Shown one piece after another: positions 1 to 5,241 of a stretch of DNA of 6,754 bases (its first letter is position 1; each line of letters starts with the position of its first letter). Location: assembly GCA_902784015.1 (NCBI GenBank), contig CACZTC010000206.1, forward strand, positions 1 through 6,754, read 5' to 3'. The position numbers and the translations under genes were made by a program. The notes below the pieces were generated by a model that ran no database searches, was not told the DNA's origin, and was given only the letters and a program-made list of their open reading frames with translations. This DNA is from an uncultured Erysipelotrichaceae bacterium (lineage in GTDB: Bacteria; Bacillota_I; Bacilli_A; Erysipelotrichales; Erysipelotrichaceae).

Positions 1-2462
1 TATCTTCTTGGAATACTCAGAGCGTTACAACAATGCGTTGGATGTTCCAGGGTGGCGGTGCTGGATTGCAAGATATTAACGAACTTGCAGACTGGAACGT
101 TTCGAATGTTACAGACTTTACTAGAATGTTCTTCCGCACAAGTTCGCTCGATAATGCAGGAGCTCTTAGCGCGTGGGATGTTGGAAGCGGGACAACGTTT
201 GCAAATATGTTCCAATATGCACATGATGCAACCGCGGGTTCGAACATGTCCTCAACATCCAGTCTTCCGGATTGGAGTGGAGATCCTAGCAATAGAACTG
301 GATTGTGGGGAACAAACGGAACATTTACCCTTAAAACTGGCGATCAAACGCATGTTGGTACTACACCAGTATTGAACGATGAAACAACATTCTGGGCAAA
401 TAACGCTCCTGTCGTCAAGACTCAGACTATACATGATGTAGATACTAGTGATTCTGATGGTAATACTTGGTTATATGAATTCGAAGTTGAAGCCGGAACA
501 AAATGGAGCGTATATGAGACTGTACCATCTGAGTATAATCAATACTACACTACAAAAGCTTCATATGATAAAGATTCAGATGGAGTTGGTACAGCACCAG
601 TTGATGGCCAAGGTAAGAAGGATAAGCCTGTAAAAGGCGCTGAAGCTCTTTCTACAACTACGATTATCAATACTAGAGATAAACATAAATTAAAGGTTTC
701 AAAAACTACAGATGAAGCAACTACAGATGAATTTAACTTCACTCTGAAATTATGGACAAATTCTGAAAGTAATCCATTTAATCTAATCGGAGATAAGTGG
801 CTATATAACAGCGTAGAATATGATACACGTGATGCTGCAATAGCCACAGCTGTAAGTGAAATTGTAGATAACCAAGATGGCACTTATACATATGATGGCG
901 ATACATATAACTCGCAAGAGGAAGCTAAAAATGTTGCTATTGGAAAAATATCTAAGAGTGAGCATCCTAAAGTAGAAGATGGAACACTTACTAAAGTTTC
1001 TGATGGAGTGTACACATTCAAGGTTAAATCAGGAGACTTTGAAGAATTCGAACTCCCTGCAGGTGTACATTATTCGGTAACTGAGTCACCATCAGCAGGG
1101 TGGCATCTTGCCTCATCAACCCACACTTCAGGAGCATTGGATTATGATAAAGAGGCTCAGTTCCATAATACAGCCGCAAAAATAATAACTGTTATTAAAC
1201 ATTGGGAAGGTGATGATTTAAATATTAGACCATCTGATAGAGCCGCTCTTGGTATTACAGTTGTAACCCATGATGAGGCTACAAGATGGAAAGTAAATGG
1301 ATCACCAACAAATATCTATAATACAAATACTAACTGGGCGGCAATTGTAAATAGTTATGCAAATGCGGGAGTTACACCAGATGTTAGGGCAAGCGATGGT
1401 ACATCATCATATGATACTAAAGAACCAAAATTAGCTAGTCTATCTGGCTTAAGTGGAATTGCTGATGGTAATTATATTATCGATAAGAAGTCTGATAAAT
1501 ATTATGTGATAATTCCAGCAGTAAATGTTCCATTCGATCATACTTATACTGGTGCAGATAATGGAGTTGTATTCGAAAAAGATTTATCTGATCCAGATGA
1601 TCCAAAATGGAAATATGAGTTCAGTATACCGCAGACAGAAACAGTTAAGAGTGTATCAGAAGAAACTGAACCTGATGGTTATGAAATAACTTCAGCAATG
1701 GCAAAAACAAGTACTGATCCTGCTCCAGAAGTATATGAAGTTACTAATAGTTTGAAAAAGGTCGATCTTACTGTTGAAAAGAAAGTAACTGGCAACCAGG
1801 GATCACGCGATAAATATTTCAAACATACAATTGAAATAACAGGTGCTGTTGCAGATACGGTATTAACGCTAAAAACAAATAATGCAACCACATCATTCAC
1901 TGATACAAGTGGTAAGCCAAATGAAGCTACTATCTATACTAAGAATATGATTCTTACAGGAACGGATGACGGTAGCGGAAATAATAGTAGTGGTACTAAT
2001 AATGGCAATACACGAGATGATGATGGTTCTACAACTGGTCAACAGATTGTATGTGATTCAAGTGGTAATGCTACTGTTGTCGTATATCTACAACATGGTG
2101 AAAGTGTTAAATTAGAAGGCCTAACATATGGCGTTAAATATACAGTAACTGAAGATGCTGAAGACTATAAACCTAATGCTTCTGTATCGGGTGATATAAA
2201 AACAGGAGAAACAAGGACACAAACAGGTACTAATGCAGGAAAGATGACAGAAGGTACTGCTATAGATGGCGAAAATAAATCAAGTGTTACTGATACATGC
2301 TTACAAGAAAACACCACTGTCAAATTCACAAATGCTAGAAATGCTGCTATACCTACAGAAATCAGATTAAGTACATATACATGGTTAATCTGGTTATGTA
2401 TACCAATTATTTGCTTAATACTCTTAATTAAAAAGAGATATAGCGAATATAGTAGAAGATAA
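1..2462 (+). CDS. Large pilus-associated adhesin, probable tip pilin (5'-truncated by window edge)
   Basis: The reading frame is already open at base 3, ten codons before the first ATG (33), and those codons encode a typical DUF285 motif (W-N-T-x-x-V-T-x-M), so the true start lies upstream. Numbering codons from base 33: BspA-like DUF285 repeats to about residue 80; then four beta-rich CnaB-like regions at about 95-215, 219-380, 384-572 and 577-769. Each ends in the pattern expected for a Lys-Asn isopeptide with a helper Glu, e.g. K583/K584, E707, N767 in the last and E351, N379 in the second. A sorting-like motif AIPTE (772-776), a hydrophobic segment (781-799) and a KKR tail follow, so the protein should be wall- or pilus-linked outside the cell. 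Its first position upstream of SipA and backbone pilin matches Cpa-type tip adhesins of streptococci. The role is inferred; the ligand is unknown. The signal peptide is not visible. It could instead be a free wall adhesin. Confidence 0.85.
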   Translation, partial: SSWNTQSVTTMRWMFQGGGAGLQDINELADWNVSNVTDFTRMFFRTSSLDNAGALSAWDVGSGTTFANMFQYAHDATAGSNMSSTSSLPDWSGDPSNRTGLWGTNGTFTLKTGDQTHVGTTPVLNDETTFWANNAPVVKTQTIHDVDTSDSDGNTWLYEFEVEAGTKWSVYETVPSEYNQYYTTKASYDKDSDGVGTAPVDGQGKKDKPVKGAEALSTTTIINTRDKHKLKVSKTTDEATTDEFNFTLKLWTNSESNPFNLIGDKWLYNSVEYDTRDAAIATAVSEIVDNQDGTYTYDGDTYNSQEEAKNVAIGKISKSEHPKVEDGTLTKVSDGVYTFKVKSGDFEEFELPAGVHYSVTESPSAGWHLASSTHTSGALDYDKEAQFHNTAAKIITVIKHWEGDDLNIRPSDRAALGITVVTHDEATRWKVNGSPTNIYNTNTNWAAIVNSYANAGVTPDVRASDGTSSYDTKEPKLASLSGLSGIADGNYIIDKKSDKYYVIIPAVNVPFDHTYTGADNGVVFEKDLSDPDDPKWKYEFSIPQTETVKSVSEETEPDGYEITSAMAKTSTDPAPEVYEVTNSLKKVDLTVEKKVTGNQGSRDKYFKHTIEITGAVADTVLTLKTNNATTSFTDTSGKPNEATIYTKNMILTGTDDGSGNNSSGTNNGNTRDDDGSTTGQQIVCDSSGNATVVVYLQHGESVKLEGLTYGVKYTVTEDAEDYKPNASVSGDIKTGETRTQTGTNAGKMTEGTAIDGENKSSVTDTCLQENTTVKFTNARNAAIPTEIRLSTYTWLIWLCIPIICLILLIKKRYSEYSRR

Positions 2463-2480
2463 AAAAAGTAAAAAAAAAAG

Positions 2481-2498
2481 AAAAGGAGAAAGGGGGAA
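2481..2498 (+). promoter_or_regulatory. Purine-rich ribosome binding region deciding the SipA-like start
   Basis: The 36-base gap after the adhesin stop is almost pure purine. A GGAG at 2485-2488 lies 10 bases before a TTG at 2499, supporting TTG as start. A second in-frame choice is the GTG at 2523, preceded by AAAGGAG at 2504-2510 with a 12-base gap. That would remove eight residues of a charged cytoplasmic tail and would not change the fold. The sequence alone does not settle which is used. Confidence 0.5.
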
Positions 2499-3077
2499 TT
2501 GAAAAAGGAGACAGATAATATAGTGGAAAAAGAAGCCCAAGTTGAAAATGCTGAAACTAAAAAGACTACAAAGAAGAAAAAGTTAACAGAAAAACAAAAA
2601 ACATTTCGAGCATTTCGTAGATTATTGATTAAGATTGCGATTATAGCCTTAATCATATATGCATTAATAACCTATGTTGGTGGCATATTCGTAAGTCATG
2701 ACATCAACATGTATCCAGCAGTAAATGATGGAGACCTAGCTATAACATATCGCTTAGGAGGTTACTATAACGGAGACATTGTAGTTTATGAAGTAGATGG
2801 TATTAATAGATTTGGCAGAGTGGTGGGAATATATGGTGATGTAATTGATATTCAAGAAGGTAGTTATACCATAAATGGGATAGTCCCATATGAAACAATC
2901 TATTACCAAACTCACCCAGACAGTACATCAACAATCACTTATCCATATAAGGTAAAAGAAGGAGAGGTGTTTGTCCTCAATGATCTTCGCGACAATACCT
3001 ATGACTCTCGTACACTAGGGGGGATAAATGTATTGAAGGGAAAAGTGGTATTGTTGATGAGAAGAAGAGGATTTTAA
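2499..3077 (+). CDS. sipA: Signal peptidase I-like pilus assembly protein (SipA type), catalytic dyad replaced
   Basis: The 192-residue protein has a Lys/Glu-rich cytoplasmic tail (1-41), one membrane segment (about 42-64) and an extracellular S26-type fold. Box B reads D-I-N-M-Y-P (68-73), where active enzymes have Ser directly before Met-x-Pro; here it is N70. Box D reads F-G-R-V-V-G-I-Y-G-D (105-114), where the general-base Lys before Arg is G106. Box E (160-171, N-D-L-R-D-N-T-Y-D-S-R) is recognisable. Loss of both residues in an otherwise intact fold is the hallmark of streptococcal SipA, which is needed for pilus polymerisation without being a peptidase. Its place between adhesin and backbone pilin fits that role. 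It starts at TTG 2499, or possibly GTG 2523. The chaperone role is inferred from family and context; housekeeping signal peptidase activity is unlikely. Confidence 0.87.
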   Translation: MKKETDNIVEKEAQVENAETKKTTKKKKLTEKQKTFRAFRRLLIKIAIIALIIYALITYVGGIFVSHDINMYPAVNDGDLAITYRLGGYYNGDIVVYEVDGINRFGRVVGIYGDVIDIQEGSYTINGIVPYETIYYQTHPDSTSTITYPYKVKEGEVFVLNDLRDNTYDSRTLGGINVLKGKVVLLMRRRGF

Positions 3078-3080
3078 AAG

Positions 3081-3086
3081 AAAGGA
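3081..3086 (+). promoter_or_regulatory. Ribosome binding site of the major pilin
   Basis: AAAGGA lies 10 bases before the ATG at 3097 in a 19-base gap after the SipA-like gene. The close spacing argues for one transcript. The site supports this ATG, which is followed at once by a clear signal peptide. Confidence 0.6.
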
Positions 3087-3096
3087 AAATAAAGTC

Positions 3097-4449
3097 ATGA
3101 AAAAAATCTTAGTTTCTTTAATTGCAGTAGTAATGCTAGCAATCACTGCAACAGCACATGTTAACGCATTTGATTACACAGATAATGATGATGTTGCAGG
3201 TACAACAACAAAATTAGAAAAATATTTAGTATTCGATAAGGATGCTCAAACTCCAGGTGTAACATTTACTTACACTATGAGCGGTCTTACAAGTCAAATT
3301 GATGCAACAGCTACAACTCTAGCTGTATATCCTGGTATTACACCAGACCTTGTTAAGGTAAATGGTACTGCAAATAGTGGAACAACACCATTCACAGCTG
3401 GGGAAGCTAAAACAAATGGTGCTTTAGTTGGTGTTGCAACAGCTGATCAAGCTTATGTTAAAAAAGATATTAACCTTGATTTCAGTGGTGTAACATTCAC
3501 AGAACCTGGTGTTTATCGTTATTTCATTCAAGAAAGCCAAACAGCTGGTGTAACTACAGATCTTGATACAAAAGCTGCAACAGCTAATAAAACATGGAGA
3601 ACAGTCGATGTTTATGTAGAAGATACAGATGCTGCTAATGGAGGTGCTAATGGTGCACATGATCTTGTTATTACAGGATATGTAGCTTATGAAGGTAAAT
3701 TAGAAACAGGCGGTCCTGCAAGCACTACAACAGCAACACCAAGCGGTAGTTCTAAAACAGGCGATCTTGCAAATGCAACTACAGCAAACGGAAATGAAGT
3801 TTCTGGTTCTACAAAAAACAATAAATATGTAAATGAATATGATTCATGTGATTTAGATTTCGCTAAAGAAGTAACTGGTAACCAAGGTTCACGTGATAAA
3901 TATTTCGCATTCACTGTAAAGTTAACAGGTGATACTGATAAGCTTCCATCAGATACAGATGTATTTGTAGTTGATATGACAAATGCAACACAAGGCGATA
4001 TTAGTAGTGCTCTAAATGCTGCTACTACAGTTAGTGGAAATAACCCATCAGCAAGCGGTACAGATCCAATTACTGTAACAGGTGCCGATTTAAAAGCTGG
4101 TAAAACATTCTATCTACAACATGGTCAAAATATTAAGATTCAAGGTCTTCCAGCTGGTGCTACATATACAGTAACTGAAGCAGAAGAAGATTACACAAAG
4201 ACTGCATCAGTTGTAACAAATTATAAGAATGCAACAACTGGTGTATTAAAAGAAAAGGATGCACTTAGCGATGCTAATGGTACAGATGCTGTAGCTAGAG
4301 ATAACTTAGTTAGCACATCTTTCAGTAATGCTAAAAATGGTGTTATCCCAACAGGTGTTATGGTTAGTGTTGCTGGTGGCGTAGGCCTAATCGGTATTGC
4401 GTTATTCGCATTATTAGCTTTAAACAGAAAAAAAGAAATTGAAGAATAA
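3097..4449 (+). CDS. fctA: Major (backbone) pilin, Spy0128/FctA type, VIPTG sorting signal
   Basis: The 450-residue protein begins with a signal peptide (MKK, hydrophobic 4-20, likely cleavage after V-N-A24). The N domain (about 25-248) has the Spy0128-family signature T-E-P-G-V-Y-R-Y-F-I-Q-E (135-146). Its likely isopeptide residues are K42 (or K39), E146 and N246. A Ser/Thr/Gly/Asn-rich loop (205-242) precedes the last strand. The C domain (about 252-412) resembles the family I recall as DUF7601: K257, E361 in V-T-E, and N411 in F-S-N. The sorting region is VIPTG (416-420), a hydrophobic stretch and a RKKEIEE tail. K240 or K243 lies close to N246, near where Spy0128 carries its polymerising Lys161, so either is a candidate for inter-subunit linkage. 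There is no YPKN pilin motif, as expected for this family. The single Cys (C251) between domains is odd. The protein should form the covalent shaft of the pilus, built by the sortase downstream. Confidence 0.88.
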   Translation: MKKILVSLIAVVMLAITATAHVNAFDYTDNDDVAGTTTKLEKYLVFDKDAQTPGVTFTYTMSGLTSQIDATATTLAVYPGITPDLVKVNGTANSGTTPFTAGEAKTNGALVGVATADQAYVKKDINLDFSGVTFTEPGVYRYFIQESQTAGVTTDLDTKAATANKTWRTVDVYVEDTDAANGGANGAHDLVITGYVAYEGKLETGGPASTTTATPSGSSKTGDLANATTANGNEVSGSTKNNKYVNEYDSCDLDFAKEVTGNQGSRDKYFAFTVKLTGDTDKLPSDTDVFVVDMTNATQGDISSALNAATTVSGNNPSASGTDPITVTGADLKAGKTFYLQHGQNIKIQGLPAGATYTVTEAEEDYTKTASVVTNYKNATTGVLKEKDALSDANGTDAVARDNLVSTSFSNAKNGVIPTGVMVSVAGGVGLIGIALFALLALNRKKEIEE

Positions 4450-4528
4450 AACAAAGAAGTTACTTTAAATCATAAAGAAGTAAGATTTTAGATATGTAAT
4501 GACAGAAATATAAGGAGGAGGACAGCGA
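4450..4528 (+). promoter_or_regulatory. Longest gap inside the operon, with short repeats and a sortase RBS
   Basis: This 79-base AT-rich spacer separates the pilin from the sortase. It holds a short inverted repeat (TTACTT 4460-4465, AAGTAA 4478-4483), overlapping an 8-base direct repeat AAAGAAGT (4453-4460 and 4474-4481, 21 bases apart). No U-run follows the weak hairpin, so it is not a convincing terminator. It could be a processing or attenuation point lowering sortase expression relative to pilin. AAGGAGG at 4512-4518, 10 bases before the GTG at 4529, is a near-perfect Shine-Dalgarno site and fixes the sortase start. Confidence 0.45.
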
Positions 4529-5239
4529 GTGAATAATGGCTATGTAATAACTAGAAAAGCTATTCATTATCTTGACTGGTCCATTGATAAAATACTTACT
4601 GTTCTCTTCCTAATTATGTTATGCATAGGAGCTTACTTTACATATGATTCATGGTATGTGTTTAATTCGTCTTCTTTAAACAAAATACCTGGTTATACGT
4701 GGGAAGGGCCTGCTACTTTGGAGGAACTTCCAACTGAGGCAATAGCCTGGCTTGAGATATATGACACAAAGATTGATTGTCCTCTCATGCAAGGTGAAAC
4801 CAATAGAGAATATTTAAATAAGAATCCTTATGGAGAATATTCTTTAGCTGGTTCAATATTCTTAGATTCAAGAAACTCATTTGACTTCACTGATCCATAT
4901 TCTGTCTTATATGGACACCATATGTCAGGAGGTTATATGTTTGGTTCTCTTGATGAATTCTTAAAAGAAGAATACTTTTTAGAGCATCGTGATGGGGTTC
5001 TTACTTTAAGAGATGATACTGAATATGAAGTAGAAATCTTTGCGGTATTAGAAACAGATGCTAGTAATGAAACAGTATTTAATGTTTCATATGACGCAGA
5101 TAGATTTGCATTTATTAAAGAGAATGCATTCATTTATCGAGAGCCAAGTGGTGATAGGATATTAGCTCTGACCACTTGTAAAAGCCCATTAACAACAGAG
5201 CGTTATGCAGTATTTGCGACATTGAAGGATAAAAAATAG
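4529..5239 (+). CDS. srtB: Class B sortase, probable pilus polymerase
   Basis: This is a 236-residue transpeptidase with one N-terminal membrane anchor (about 22-40) and an extracellular catalytic domain. The catalytic His is H130 in Y-G-H-H-M, the Cys is C217 in L-T-T-C, and the Arg is probably R225 in T-T-E-R-Y. The stretch Y-L-N-K-N-P-Y-G-E-Y-S-L-A-G-S-I-F-L-D (95-113) and Y-M-F-G-S-L (136-141) are typical of class B. There is no C-terminal membrane segment, unlike most class C pilin sortases. The start is GTG at 4529, chosen for the strong AAGGAGG upstream. Lying directly after the backbone pilin, it most likely cleaves VIPTG and joins subunits, as the class B SrtC2 does in streptococcal FCT-3 islands. 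Whether it also accepts AIPTE is inference. The stop is two bases before the next ATG, so translation is probably coupled. Confidence 0.92.
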   Translation: MNNGYVITRKAIHYLDWSIDKILTVLFLIMLCIGAYFTYDSWYVFNSSSLNKIPGYTWEGPATLEELPTEAIAWLEIYDTKIDCPLMQGETNREYLNKNPYGEYSLAGSIFLDSRNSFDFTDPYSVLYGHHMSGGYMFGSLDEFLKEEYFLEHRDGVLTLRDDTEYEVEIFAVLETDASNETVFNVSYDADRFAFIKENAFIYREPSGDRILALTTCKSPLTTERYAVFATLKDKK

Positions 5240-5241
5240 GA

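Noticed and set aside
545..883. A 112-codon minus-strand open frame inside the adhesin
   Set aside because: It lies fully within a strong coding frame on the other strand and shows no family signature.
2471..2479. Run of nine A as a phase-variation switch
   Set aside because: It lies between genes, after a stop and before the TTG start, so length changes would not shift any reading frame.
2165..2656. A 163-codon open frame on the minus strand across the adhesin end and SipA start
   Set aside because: It is antisense to two well-supported genes. Its Phe- and Leu-rich translation is what the purine-rich, Lys-coding + strand would give by chance, and it has no recognisable domain.
2499..3077. 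Housekeeping signal peptidase I (LepB)
   Set aside because: Both catalytic Ser and Lys positions are replaced, and the gene sits inside a pilus operon.
4460..4483. Intrinsic terminator after the major pilin
   Set aside because: The stem is only six clean base pairs, AT-rich, and no T-run follows directly.
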